A stretch of 64,000 nucleotides of DNA. Source: Acidimicrobiia bacterium (GTDB lineage: Bacteria > Acidobacteriota > Vicinamibacteria > Vicinamibacterales > SCN-69-37). A model generated the notes under the pieces. It saw nothing but the letters and a program-made list of their open reading frames with translations, was not told the origin of the DNA and searched no databases. Position numbers and translations under genes: made by a program. This document shows positions 1 to 8,019 of this stretch, in pieces. The stretch covers positions 1-64,000 of the forward strand of contig VFZF01000011.1 in NCBI GenBank assembly GCA_016871335.1. The letters are read 5' to 3'. Each line of letters begins with the position of its first letter. Position 1 is the stretch's first letter.

Positions 1-50
1 GCCTCCCGCAGGAAGCCCACAATCTGCGCTTCGGTAAATCGCTTCTTCAT
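1..50 (-). CDS. IS3-family transposase OrfA, N-terminus (cut by window edge)
   Basis: Reading leftward from the ATG at 50, the first codons give MKKRFTEAQIVGFLREA, the typical opening of OrfA (the HTH half) of IS3-family transposases. In this family OrfA binds the element ends and is joined to the OrfB integrase by frameshifting. Only 16 complete codons fall inside the window, so intactness cannot be judged. The gene points away from the broken permease at 105-281, as expected if the right end of the element lies between them. The family call is firm for so short a piece; the subgroup is not determined. Confidence 0.75.
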   Translation of the reverse strand, partial: MKKRFTEAQIVGFLRE

Positions 51-110
51 CGCCCGACCCTTTCCCCTAAGGCCGGACGCTAAACCTAAACGCTACTCAT
101 TTGTGGGGGG
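51..110. mobile_element. Right-hand end of the IS3-type element (approximate)
   Basis: This is the untranslated end of the insertion sequence, between the orfA start and the first permease codons. It carries an A/T-richer stretch unlike the surrounding coding DNA and ends near a G6 run at 105-110. The exact terminal inverted repeat and target duplication cannot be set without the other end of the element, which lies outside the window. The boundary is inferred from where permease homology begins, about 105-111. Confidence 0.45.
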
Positions 111-281
111 ACGTCGCCCCAGCCGAGCTGGGGCCTCATGCTGAAGGAGGCGTCGAGCGTGTCGGCCATGCAGTTGGCGCCGTGGACGCTGAGCCCCGCG
201 CTCCTGCTGTTCGTCTTTGTGCTCGCCCTTCAGCAAGTGGCGGGTGGCCACAGCGTTGACACCGCGACGCCACGTCGATAG
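105..281 (+). pseudogene. C-terminal remnant of a DppC/OppC-type peptide ABC permease
   Basis: An open frame with no start of its own ends at TAG 279-281. It reads SPQPSWGLML, then APW and PALLLFVFVLALQQVAGG. That is the C-terminal signature of dipeptide/oligopeptide ABC transporter permeases (the P-x-P-x-WG-x-ML loop followed by the last membrane helix). Everything upstream is replaced by the IS3-type element, so the gene is disrupted by insertion unless the 5' part survives beyond the window. The next gene starts 10 bases downstream, suggesting the permease once led the 291-2282 operon. Recognition is from motif pattern only. Confidence 0.65.
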
Positions 282-290
282 CCTCCGGTC

Positions 291-1175
291 GTGCTTTCTC
301 TTCGCGGTGTATTTCCTCCAGTGCCGACGCCGTTTGATCCGGCGACGGGTGATGTTGACCTTGGTGCGCTGCGCGCCCAACTGACACGGCTGTCCGCCGC
401 GCCGCTCGCCGGCGCGCTGGTGCTCGGCTCGAATGCCGAAGCCGGCCTCCTTGATGAGTCCGAGGCCGACGCCATTGTGGACACCGCGCGCGCGGTGGTG
501 CCTCGCGACCGGGTGCTGATGGTCGGCACGGGCCGTGAATCCACACGCACGACCATCGCCGCCTGCCGTCGCGCAGGCGAACGCGGCGCGGATGTCGTGC
601 TGGTGCGCGCACCGTCGTTCTTCAAGACGCAGATGACACACGAGGCACTCGTCGCGCACTATCGCGCTGTTGCCGATGCGTCACCGGTGCCGGTGATGCT
701 CTACAACGTGCCCGGGATGGCCGGCTTCAGCTTCACGGTGGCGACCGTCCGCGCCCTGGCGGAGCATCCCAATGTCGTCGGGATGAAGGAAACGAGCAAC
801 GACCTCGAACGGCACGCCCAGTTCGCCATGGTGCGACCCGATCGGTTCGCGGTGTTGTCAGGCTGGGCGCCGGTGGCCTACCCCGCATGGATGATCGGCG
901 CCCGCGGCGCAATCATCGCCGTGGCAAACCTCCTGCCGGCGGTGTGCGCCACGTTGTGGGATCACGCGCAGGCGGGCCGGCACGATGACGCCCGCGCGCT
1001 TCAGCAGCGGCTCCTGCCAATCGCGCAACTGGTATCGAGCGTGCACAGCGTCGCCGGTTTGAAGTTCGCGCTGGGAGAAATGGGATTCCCCGGTGGTCCG
1101 GTCCGTCCTCCACTGCTGCCCGTCGGTCCGAAAGCGGCGGACGAAATTCGCGCAGCGCTTCAGGAGTGGCGATAG
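291..1175 (+). CDS. DapA/NanA-family class I lyase/aldolase (dihydrodipicolinate synthase-like)
   Basis: A 294-residue TIM-barrel enzyme of the dihydrodipicolinate synthase/N-acetylneuraminate lyase family, which condenses or cleaves pyruvate-type substrates through a Schiff base. The catalytic lysine is K166 in VVGMKETSND, and the conserved tyrosine is Y138 in MLYNVPG. The usual GTTGE motif reads GSNAE at 46-50, so this is probably not the biosynthetic DapA but a catabolic or hydroxyproline-type paralogue. It uses a GTG start and abuts the aminotransferase with no gap (TAG then ATG). The neighbourhood (peptide permease remnant, aminotransferase) suggests amino-acid catabolism. The substrate is unknown. 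Confidence 0.85.
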   Translation: MLSLRGVFPPVPTPFDPATGDVDLGALRAQLTRLSAAPLAGALVLGSNAEAGLLDESEADAIVDTARAVVPRDRVLMVGTGRESTRTTIAACRRAGERGADVVLVRAPSFFKTQMTHEALVAHYRAVADASPVPVMLYNVPGMAGFSFTVATVRALAEHPNVVGMKETSNDLERHAQFAMVRPDRFAVLSGWAPVAYPAWMIGARGAIIAVANLLPAVCATLWDHAQAGRHDDARALQQRLLPIAQLVSSVHSVAGLKFALGEMGFPGGPVRPPLLPVGPKAADEIRAALQEWR

Positions 1176-2282
1176 ATGGCGACGCTTCCCACCTCCGATC
1201 GACTGCTCCTGGGCCCAGGTCCCTCTCCGGTCTCCGCGCGTGTCATGCAGGCGCTCGCGGCACCGGCTCGCTCCCATCTCGATCCTGACGTCCTCGATCT
1301 GCTCGATGACGTGCGCGGGATGTTGGGGCGTGTGTTTCAGGCGCCGGACGGCAACCTGAGCATCGCCGTCTCGGGCACGGGCACCGCCGCGATGGATGCG
1401 GCCGCGATGAATCTGATCGAGCCGGGCATGACGGTGCTCGCGATCGTGACGGGTTACTTCGGTGAGCGGCTGGCGCAGGTCTTCGCGCGCAGCGGCGCCT
1501 ACGTCGAGCGGCTGCACGTGGAGTGGGGACGCTCTGTGGATCCCGCGCTGGTCGAACGCGCGCTTATTGATGCGCGCTTCGATGTCGTCGCCATGGTGCA
1601 CGGGGAAACATCCACGGGGGTGCGCAATCCCGTCGAAGCCATCGCGCCCATCGTCCGCCGGCGCGAGGCGTTGTTTGTGGTGGATGCGGTGACATCGCTC
1701 GGCACGATCCCGGTGGATGTGTCGGCATGGGACGCCGACATTGTGTATGCGTGCGGGCAGAAGGGACTCGGCGCGCCCCCGGGGCTCTCGCCGATCACCG
1801 TGTCGCCGCGTGCGCGTCACGCGTCGCCGACGTGCCACAGCTACGCGTGCGACTTTGATCTCCTTGAAGCCTTCTGGGTGCGGCGGCAGTATCATCACAC
1901 TATCTCCTCGCCGCTTGTGTATGCGCTGCACACGGCGCTCACCGAGTTGTTCGAGGAAGGGCTGGAGGCGCGGTGGGCCCGTCATCAGGCGGCACACGAC
2001 GCGCTGGTCGCGGGGCTGGCGGGTGTCGGTCTTGAGTTGTTCGCCGATCCGCCGCACCGTCTGATCAGCCTCAACGCCGTTCGTATTCCGCCTGGCCTCG
2101 ACGAGAAGGCCGTGCGCGCACGGTTGTTGACGACGCATGGGATTGAGATCGGCGCCGGGCTTGGCCCGCTTGCCGGCCGGATCTGGCGGATTGGGTTGAT
2201 GGGATCCGGCGCGACGCTCGCCAACGTTGATCGCGTCGTGTCCGCACTCGCGGAGGCGCTCGGTCGCAAACGTCCGAAGTGA
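1176..2282 (+). CDS. Class V aminotransferase (serine-pyruvate/alanine-glyoxylate type)
   Basis: A 368-residue PLP enzyme resembling alanine-glyoxylate/serine-pyruvate aminotransferases. The N-terminal LLLGPGPSPVS motif of this family is at 11-20. The cofactor-binding aspartate is D170 in VDAVTSLG, and the Schiff-base lysine is K196 in ACGQKGLG. Length is normal for the family. The gene starts on the base after the DapA-like stop codon, so the two are probably co-translated and act in one catabolic route. The amino donor cannot be read from sequence; phosphonate-type aminotransferases of the same fold are an alternative. Confidence 0.88.
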   Translation: MATLPTSDRLLLGPGPSPVSARVMQALAAPARSHLDPDVLDLLDDVRGMLGRVFQAPDGNLSIAVSGTGTAAMDAAAMNLIEPGMTVLAIVTGYFGERLAQVFARSGAYVERLHVEWGRSVDPALVERALIDARFDVVAMVHGETSTGVRNPVEAIAPIVRRREALFVVDAVTSLGTIPVDVSAWDADIVYACGQKGLGAPPGLSPITVSPRARHASPTCHSYACDFDLLEAFWVRRQYHHTISSPLVYALHTALTELFEEGLEARWARHQAAHDALVAGLAGVGLELFADPPHRLISLNAVRIPPGLDEKAVRARLLTTHGIEIGAGLGPLAGRIWRIGLMGSGATLANVDRVVSALAEALGRKRPK

Positions 2283-2295
2283 ATCCGGAGGGCTT

Positions 2296-2457
2296 ATGAA
2301 ACACACGTTCACCGCACTCGCGCTCGTGGTCTCCACCGCGATGGCGTGTGCCACCAATCCGGCCACGGGCAAACGGCAGTTCAACATCCTCTCGGAAGGC
2401 AGTGAGGTGTCACCACCTGCGGTTGGCACGCGGCTGCGCGTGGTCGTCGGAGGCTGA
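2296..2457 (+). pseudogene. Truncated start of an M48-type metalloprotease lipoprotein
   Basis: A 53-codon frame with a strong ribosome binding site (GGAGGG, 2287-2292) and a lipoprotein signal peptide ending AMAC. It continues ATNPATGKRQFNILSE, the usual mature N-terminus of M48-family lipoprotein peptidases in this kind of bacterium. After about residue 37 the match stops and the frame ends in an unrelated tail. No HExxH-containing part follows. Its TGA overlaps the mtgA ATG (TGATG), so it may now act as a translated leader for mtgA. It is read as a deletion remnant; a genuine small lipoprotein is the alternative. Confidence 0.5.
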
Positions 2458-3218
2458 TGCGTCGCACGTGTCGCTGGGTTGTGGCCGCGATGGGCGTGGC
2501 ATTCGCCACGCTCAGCTACACGTGGATGACGCTGCCGGACGTGCGCGCGTTGAAGCGTGAGCCGCCCGCCACCACAGCGTTCCGCGAATTGCGCGCCGAA
2601 CAGGCCGCCGACGCGGGCCGCACACTCAAGATGCAGCACCGGTGGGTGAGTTACGACCGGATCTCGCCGCACCTGAAGCGCGCCGTGACCGTGGCCGAGG
2701 ACGCTGCGTTCTGGGAACACGAGGGGCTGGACTTCGACGAAATCCGCGCCTCACTCGAAGTCAACTGGATGCGCGGGGAGTTTGTGCGTGGCGCGTCCAC
2801 CATCACACAGCAGCTGGCGAAGAATCTCTACCTCTCACCCTCACGCAATCCGTACCGCAAGGTGCGCGAGCTGTTGATCACGCGGCGGCTGGAGGCGGAA
2901 CTCTCCAAACGCCGCATCTTCGAGCTGTATCTGAATCTCATCGAGTGGGGGGATGGCATCTGGGGCGCGGAGGCGGCCGCCCGCGCGCATTTTGGCGTCT
3001 CCGCCGCCGCCCTGACGCCCGCGCAGGCCGCCATGCTCGCCGGTGCGATCATTAATCCGCGCGTCTATAGCCCGTCACGGCCCAATGCGAGACTGCTCCG
3101 TCGACAGGCGTTGATCCTGCGGCGCATGGGCACCGTCACGCCGCCTGACACACCGGCCCAACCGGCAGCCGCGCCGGCTGTTCCGGTCATCCCGCCCCCC
3201 CCGTTCATCATTCGCTGA
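2457..3218 (+). CDS. mtgA: Monofunctional peptidoglycan glycosyltransferase
   Basis: A 253-residue GT51 transglycosylase that polymerises lipid II into glycan strands at the inner membrane. One N-terminal membrane helix (about 6-24) is followed by the GT51 domain. The catalytic glutamate motif EDAAFWEHEG is at 81-90, GASTITQQLAKN at 112-123, and the RRIFELYLNLIEWG block at 152-165. There is no transpeptidase domain, which separates it from bifunctional class A PBPs. Past about residue 219 there is a Pro/Ala-rich tail. Its ATG overlaps the stop of the preceding lipoprotein remnant, and its 3' end overlaps the convergent NlpC/P60 gene by 11 bases. Confidence 0.92.
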   Translation: MRRTCRWVVAAMGVAFATLSYTWMTLPDVRALKREPPATTAFRELRAEQAADAGRTLKMQHRWVSYDRISPHLKRAVTVAEDAAFWEHEGLDFDEIRASLEVNWMRGEFVRGASTITQQLAKNLYLSPSRNPYRKVRELLITRRLEAELSKRRIFELYLNLIEWGDGIWGAEAAARAHFGVSAAALTPAQAAMLAGAIINPRVYSPSRPNARLLRRQALILRRMGTVTPPDTPAQPAAAPAVPVIPPPPFIIR

Positions 3219-3759
3219 AGAGGCGGCGCGCGCCGACAAAACGCGACTGCCAGTAGGAAGCGTCCATCCGCTCGACGCGCACCACACCAGATGCCGCAGG
3301 CGCATGCACAAACTCGTTGGCACTCAACGCCAGGCCCACGTGTGAGGCGCCCGGCGCCACCGTGGAAAAAAAGACGAGATCGCCCGCCTTGACGTCGCGC
3401 GCTCCGACCTGGCGTCCAATCTGAAACTGTTCGGTCGTCGTACGCGGCACAGTCACCGCATGCGTGGCCAGCACAAACCGGATGAACCCGCTGCAATCAA
3501 ATCCCGATGCCGGGTCGTCACCGCCGAAGCGGTATGGGACGCCGCGGTACGCCAGCGCGGTCTCAAGCACCTCTGTGCGCAACCTCGGACTTGTGGTCAC
3601 CACCGCGGGTGCGGGTCGAAGCGACGCCGGCGATCCGGGCATCGGGAACGGCAACGGGCCGGGGGTGGCGGGTGACGCATGCGCGGCGCACGCGGCAGAC
3701 GACGCCGCGATGACACCAGCCACCACCAACCGCACAGAAACCCGGTAAACGCCGCTCAC
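3208..3759 (-). CDS. NlpC/P60-family cell-wall hydrolase
   Basis: A 183-residue exported endopeptidase of the NlpC/P60 family, which cuts peptide stems of peptidoglycan. The N-terminus is a signal sequence with a possible lipobox ending at C24. The catalytic domain shows C89 in FDCSGF, H140 in SHVGLAL and H152 in FVHAP as the Cys-His-His set. RFGGDDPASGFDCSG and KAGDLVFF are typical blocks. It lies tail to tail with mtgA, so peptidoglycan synthesis and hydrolysis genes sit together. It has no separate SH3 or LysM binding domain, so targeting is unclear. Confidence 0.9.
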   Translation of the reverse strand: MSGVYRVSVRLVVAGVIAASSAACAAHASPATPGPLPFPMPGSPASLRPAPAVVTTSPRLRTEVLETALAYRGVPYRFGGDDPASGFDCSGFIRFVLATHAVTVPRTTTEQFQIGRQVGARDVKAGDLVFFSTVAPGASHVGLALSANEFVHAPAASGVVRVERMDASYWQSRFVGARRLFSE

Positions 3760-3856
3760 GCGAGAGCTTATCGGTCGCAGGCGGCCCCCTCACTAGATCC
3801 CGAGGAGTTCTTCTTCCTAACCCTTTGCGTACACGGATGTTACAGGTGGCCATTTC

Positions 3857-3885
3857 TTGACAGGCGGAAGGTGCTGCCCGACAAT
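3857..3885 (+). promoter_or_regulatory. Sigma70-type promoter for the HNH gene
   Basis: TTGACA at 3857-3862 and GACAAT at 3880-3885 are separated by exactly 17 bases. The expected transcription start is about 3892, only some 8 bases before the ATG at 3900. The mRNA would therefore be almost leaderless, and no Shine-Dalgarno sequence is visible there. The surrounding 140 bases hold no gene. Confidence 0.55.
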
Positions 3886-3899
3886 GACCCGTCGGGACT

Positions 3900-4433
3900 A
3901 TGGAACAGACCCTGCTGCTCAACGCGACATACGAGCCGCTCAAGGTCGTGCATTGGCAAAAAGCGATCACGCTCTGGTGTCAGGGCAAGGTCGAAATCGT
4001 GTCCGTGTACGATCGCGAGATTCAAGCGGTGACGTTCAGCATGAAGTTGCCCTCGGTGATCCGCCTGCTGCGGAGGATCCGTGTGCGACGCCGGCTGGAC
4101 TACGTCCCGTTCTCCCGCGCCAACATCTACGCCCGCGACAATCACCGCTGCCAGTACTGCGGCGAGATCTTCCCCTCAGGCGAGCTGACGTTTGATCACG
4201 TGGTGCCGGTTGCGCAGGGAGGCCGCAAGGACTGGGAAAACATCGTGACCTGCTGCGTCAGCTGCAACCGCCGCAAGGGCGGACGCACGCCCGCGCAGGC
4301 GCACATGGATCTGATTCGTCCGCCAAAACGGCCCGACAAGGCCCCGGCCATTCGCATCACCCTCGGGTTGCGCAACGCGCCCGAGAGCTGGCGCGACTAC
4401 GTCTACTGGAACGTCGAACTCGACGACGCCTGA
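3900..4433 (+). CDS. HNH endonuclease family protein
   Basis: A 177-residue protein with a C-terminal HNH nuclease fold. Zinc-ligand pairs CQYC (84-87) and CVSC (119-122) flank FDH (98-100), and N114 lies in ENIVTCC. The N-terminal 75 residues (LLNATYEPLKVVHWQKA) match the small chromosomal HNH proteins found widely in bacteria outside phages. Those are thought to be house-keeping or DNA-repair nucleases, but their role is not established. It has its own promoter and a very short leader. No phage or restriction genes are nearby. Confidence 0.88.
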   Translation: MEQTLLLNATYEPLKVVHWQKAITLWCQGKVEIVSVYDREIQAVTFSMKLPSVIRLLRRIRVRRRLDYVPFSRANIYARDNHRCQYCGEIFPSGELTFDHVVPVAQGGRKDWENIVTCCVSCNRRKGGRTPAQAHMDLIRPPKRPDKAPAIRITLGLRNAPESWRDYVYWNVELDDA

Positions 4434-4436
4434 TCT

Positions 4437-5441
4437 GTGTCAGCCCTGTCCGCGTGTTATCCCCGCGGCGCCACACCCGGTGCCCGCCTCGAGCTCACTG
4501 GTTTCCGTCTGCCCGTGCCACTGGACGGTCCGCCACGCGTGTGGTTCGGAGCGCTGGAGGCGCGTGTCGTCGCCGCGTCGTCGCGCGCGATTTCCGTGAT
4601 TGTGCCGACGGCGTGTGAAGGTGGCCCCACGCCGGTGCGTGTCGACGGCGTCACCGGCGACACCCGTGTAGTGGACGTGGCCCGAACGCTCGCGACCGAC
4701 ATCCATCAGGTTGACAGTCCGGTGTGTGTCGCAGACGGCACCATCTACGCCACACAAAGCGGCACCCGCGAAAACAAGTCGGCCACGCCGCTGTATCGCA
4801 TCGCGCCTGATGGCGCGCGTGACTCGCTCACCGTCGACATTGCGAATCCGACGTCGCTGGCGCTCGGGCCGGATGATGCCGTGTATGTGTCGAGCCGGTT
4901 TGAAGGGCTCGTGTATCGTGTGAATCCCCGCGGCGACGTCGACGTGTATGCGTCGGAACTCGGCGTGGCGACCGGCCTGGCGTTTGGCCGGGATGGTGCG
5001 TTGTATGTCGGGGACCGTGCCGGATCGATTCTCCGTGTCTCCCCGGGGGCCACGCCCGACGCCAGCCGGCAGGTGGATACGTTTGCGTCGCTGCCGCCGA
5101 GTGTCGCGGCGTTTCATCTGGCGATGGGACCGGATGACTGTTTGTATGTCACCGCGCCGACGCTTGCATCACGCGACACGATTTACCGGATCACTCCGGA
5201 GCGGCAGGTCGACAGCTGGTACACGGGGTTTGGCCGGCCGCAGGGACTGACGTTTGACTCCACAGGCACGATGTTCGTCGTCGATGCGCTGGCCGGATCG
5301 GCCGGGCTGTATCGCATCGACATGACCACGCGGACGCCCGAGCCGGAGTTGGTCGTGGCCGCGTCCCAGTTGGTCGGCGTGGCGAGCCATCCGCACGGCG
5401 GACTGGTGCTCGCCTCCAACGACACGTTGTGGCGGTTGTAG
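4437..5441 (+). CDS. IPT/TIG-domain plus SMP-30/NHL-like beta-propeller protein
   Basis: A 334-residue protein from a GTG start, three bases after the HNH stop. Residues 1 to about 80 look like an IPT/TIG immunoglobulin-like domain (GATPGARLELTGFRL and a repeated beta-strand pattern). The rest is a six-bladed propeller of the SMP-30/gluconolactonase or NHL type, with repeated motifs such as GLAFGRDGALYVGDRAG, LAMGPDDCLYV and GLTFDSTGTMFVVDA. There is no signal peptide. Such propellers are lactonases or binding scaffolds; no catalytic metal ligands are clear enough to choose. Confidence 0.7.
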   Translation: MSALSACYPRGATPGARLELTGFRLPVPLDGPPRVWFGALEARVVAASSRAISVIVPTACEGGPTPVRVDGVTGDTRVVDVARTLATDIHQVDSPVCVADGTIYATQSGTRENKSATPLYRIAPDGARDSLTVDIANPTSLALGPDDAVYVSSRFEGLVYRVNPRGDVDVYASELGVATGLAFGRDGALYVGDRAGSILRVSPGATPDASRQVDTFASLPPSVAAFHLAMGPDDCLYVTAPTLASRDTIYRITPERQVDSWYTGFGRPQGLTFDSTGTMFVVDALAGSAGLYRIDMTTRTPEPELVVAASQLVGVASHPHGGLVLASNDTLWRL

Positions 5442-6890
5442 TTACGCCTTCTCGTCCAGCTTCACGATCGAGAACCCCGTGAACCCGTAAATCGCCGAGA
5501 TGACCGGGCTCAGCAGATTAAAAAACGCGTACGGTGCGTAGGTCAGTGTGGCCACGCCCAGCGTCTGCGCCATGAATGCGCCACAGGTGTTCCAGGGCAC
5601 CAGGGACGAGGTCATCGTGCCAGAGTCTTCGAGGCATCGTGAAAGATTCTGCGGCGCGAGTCCGCGACGCGCAAACTCTGCGCGGAACATGCGGCCCGGC
5701 AGCACGATCGCGATGTACTGATCCGACGCGAGCACGTTCATGCCGATCGATGTGCTGAGTGTGGCGAGAATCAGGCTGCCCGTGCCGCGCACCGCTGAGA
5801 GAATGGATTCGGCAATGCGGCCGAGCATGCCGGTCTTTTCCATCACGGCGCCGAACGTCATCGCCGACAAGATCAGCCACACGGTGTTGAGCATGCCGCC
5901 CATGCCGCCGCGCGACAGCAGTTCATCAAGCGCGGCATTGCCGGATTCCAGCGAGAAGCCGGACGCCAGCGCCTGCCAGCAACCCTTGATGAGGGCAGCC
6001 CAGCCGGGCAGATCAGGTGATGCCGCCAGCGTGGCCACCGCGCCGGGTTGAAAGATCACCGCGAAGACACATCCGGTCAACGCGCCAATGATGAGTGCCG
6101 GCGTGGCGGGCACCTTGCGAATGACGAGAGCGATGACCAACACGGCCGGCAGTAGCAGGTGCGGACCAATGACGAAGCTCGACTGCAACGACGCGAGAAT
6201 GGCATTGACCGCCGTGGTGTCCTGTGGCGCCGCCGCACGGAGTCCGAGCACCGTGAAGAGCACCAGCGCGATCACGATGCTGGGCACCGTCGTCCACCAC
6301 ATGTGGCGGATGTGGGTGAACAGGTCGGTGCCGGCCATGGCGGGCGCGAGGTTGGTGGTGTCGGAGAGCGGCGACATCTTGTCGCCGAAGTACGCACCCG
6401 ACACGATGGCGCCGGCCGCGAGTCCGAGGTTGAGATCCTGCGCCGTGGCGATGCCCACCAGCGCCACACCGACAGTGCCCGCCGTCGTCCACGAACTGCC
6501 GGTGGCGACCGACACCAGGCAACACAGCAGACACGCGCTCGGGAAGAAGATGGCCGGCGTCAGCAACTGCAGCCCGTAATAGATCATCGTCGGCACCACG
6601 CCAGCGAGAATCCAGGAGCCAATCAGCGCACCGACGACCAGCAGGATCAGAATCGCGCCCATCGCCAGCGCAATGCCGTGGACGATCGCGGCTTCCAGGT
6701 CCTTCCAGGTGTGGCCGAGCCAGATGCCGACGGCAGCGGCGACGACGGCTGCCAGGACCAGCGCGATTTGATTCGGACCCCCGGAGTTGCCGTCACCGAA
6801 GAGAGCGACGGATCCGGCCAGCAGCGCAACGAGCACCGCGATCGGAAACAACGAGAGCGCTAGAGAGGGTGTGGCCGCGGTCGTCGTCAT
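5442..6890 (-). CDS. nhaC: Na+/H+ antiporter of the NhaC family
   Basis: A 482-residue inner-membrane protein with about 12 hydrophobic segments. The family block SGAYFGDKMSPLSDTTNLAPA identifies NhaC-type exchangers, which swap cytoplasmic Na+ for protons or act on malate/lactate in MleN-type members. The ATG at 6890 (MTTTAATPSLALSLF) is chosen because the frame further upstream is hydrophilic and overlaps the divergent gene. The start lies only 24 bases from the start of the CaiB-like gene, so the two divergent promoters must sit inside the opposite coding regions or one of the starts lies further in. Confidence 0.88.
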   Translation of the reverse strand: MTTTAATPSLALSLFPIAVLVALLAGSVALFGDGNSGGPNQIALVLAAVVAAAVGIWLGHTWKDLEAAIVHGIALAMGAILILLVVGALIGSWILAGVVPTMIYYGLQLLTPAIFFPSACLLCCLVSVATGSSWTTAGTVGVALVGIATAQDLNLGLAAGAIVSGAYFGDKMSPLSDTTNLAPAMAGTDLFTHIRHMWWTTVPSIVIALVLFTVLGLRAAAPQDTTAVNAILASLQSSFVIGPHLLLPAVLVIALVIRKVPATPALIIGALTGCVFAVIFQPGAVATLAASPDLPGWAALIKGCWQALASGFSLESGNAALDELLSRGGMGGMLNTVWLILSAMTFGAVMEKTGMLGRIAESILSAVRGTGSLILATLSTSIGMNVLASDQYIAIVLPGRMFRAEFARRGLAPQNLSRCLEDSGTMTSSLVPWNTCGAFMAQTLGVATLTYAPYAFFNLLSPVISAIYGFTGFSIVKLDEKA

Positions 6891-6914
6891 AGCGCCGCGA
6901 TGATAGCATCCCGC

Positions 6915-8018
6915 ATGCCCGCTCTCTCCGGTGTTCGTGTGATTGACCTGACGCGCCTCTTGCCCGGCGCGTTTGCGACCTTGATGTTGGCCGAACTGGG
7001 AGCCGAGGTGATCAAGGTCGAAGACCCACAGGGCGGGGACCCCATGCGTCATCTGCCGCCGATGATTGGCAGCCGCGGCGTGTACGATCTGCTGTTGGGC
7101 CGCGGCAAGAAGAGTGTGGCGCTCGACCTGAAGAACCCCGAGGCGCGTGTGGCGTTGCGGCGACTAATCGCGACGGCCGACGTGGTGATCGAGAGCTTCA
7201 GGCCCGCGACGGCCCAGCGCCTGGGCGTGGCAGCCGCAGACCTGCGCGCCGCGCATCCGAGCCTGATTCATGCGTCGATCACCGGCTATGGTCAGTCGGG
7301 CCCGTACGCGGAGCGCCCGGGCCACGATCTGAATTACGTGGCCGTGTCCGGCATCCTGGCCACCGATCGCCCGTCGCCCTCAGCGTTGCCGAAGATGTTT
7401 GTCTCGGATGTCGGTGGTGGCGCAATGAGCGCAGTGGTGGCTGTTCTTGCGGCGCTGTTCGAGCGGACGCGCACCGGTATCGGGGCCACGCTCGATATCT
7501 CCATGCACGAGTCCTCGCTGTACTGGGTGATGTTGCCGGGCGCCACCGATCTGATGGATGACCCGGCATCAGCGGTCGGTGAGTTGCCGACGTTCGGCGA
7601 ACACGCCTGCTACAACGTGTATGAGACCGCTGACGGTCACCAGATCGCACTCGGGGCGCTGGAAGCGAAATTCTGGGTCACGTTTTGTGAGGCCGTGGGC
7701 CGGCTCGACCTGGCCGCGCGGCAGTTGACGACCGGGGCGGACCAGGCCGCGCTCGTCGCCGACATCCGCGGCATCTTCCGCACCCGGACCCGTGACGAAT
7801 GGCTGCAATTGTTTGAAGGCCAGGACGTCTGTCTGTCTCCGGTCAATACACCAGCCGAGGCGTTCGCCGACCCGCACATTCTGGCCCGCGGCGTGATGGC
7901 CCGCGGCCGCGGTCTGCGCGCAGTGCGCGCCCCCTTTGGATTTCCGCCCGTGGAGCTGTCGCCTGCCCCTGAGGTCGGCGCGGATACGGAGGGAATTTTA
8001 AGTAACATAGCCGGCTGA
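6915..8018 (+). CDS. CaiB/BaiF CoA-transferase family, alpha-methylacyl-CoA racemase-like
   Basis: A 367-residue family III CoA-transferase fold protein. The N-terminal block [14 protein letters not shown] fixes the start at 6915 rather than the ATG 15 bases upstream. The motif ERPGHDLNY at 133-141 holds the histidine that acts as catalytic base in alpha-methylacyl-CoA racemases, and D165 in SDVGGG matches the partner acid. A racemase or epimerase role on branched acyl-CoA is therefore more likely than CoA transfer. Its TGA ends one base before the uvrA ATG. Confidence 0.8.
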   Translation: MPALSGVRVIDLTRLLPGAFATLMLAELGAEVIKVEDPQGGDPMRHLPPMIGSRGVYDLLLGRGKKSVALDLKNPEARVALRRLIATADVVIESFRPATAQRLGVAAADLRAAHPSLIHASITGYGQSGPYAERPGHDLNYVAVSGILATDRPSPSALPKMFVSDVGGGAMSAVVAVLAALFERTRTGIGATLDISMHESSLYWVMLPGATDLMDDPASAVGELPTFGEHACYNVYETADGHQIALGALEAKFWVTFCEAVGRLDLAARQLTTGADQAALVADIRGIFRTRTRDEWLQLFEGQDVCLSPVNTPAEAFADPHILARGVMARGRGLRAVRAPFGFPPVELSPAPEVGADTEGILSNIAG

Positions 8019-8019
8019 G

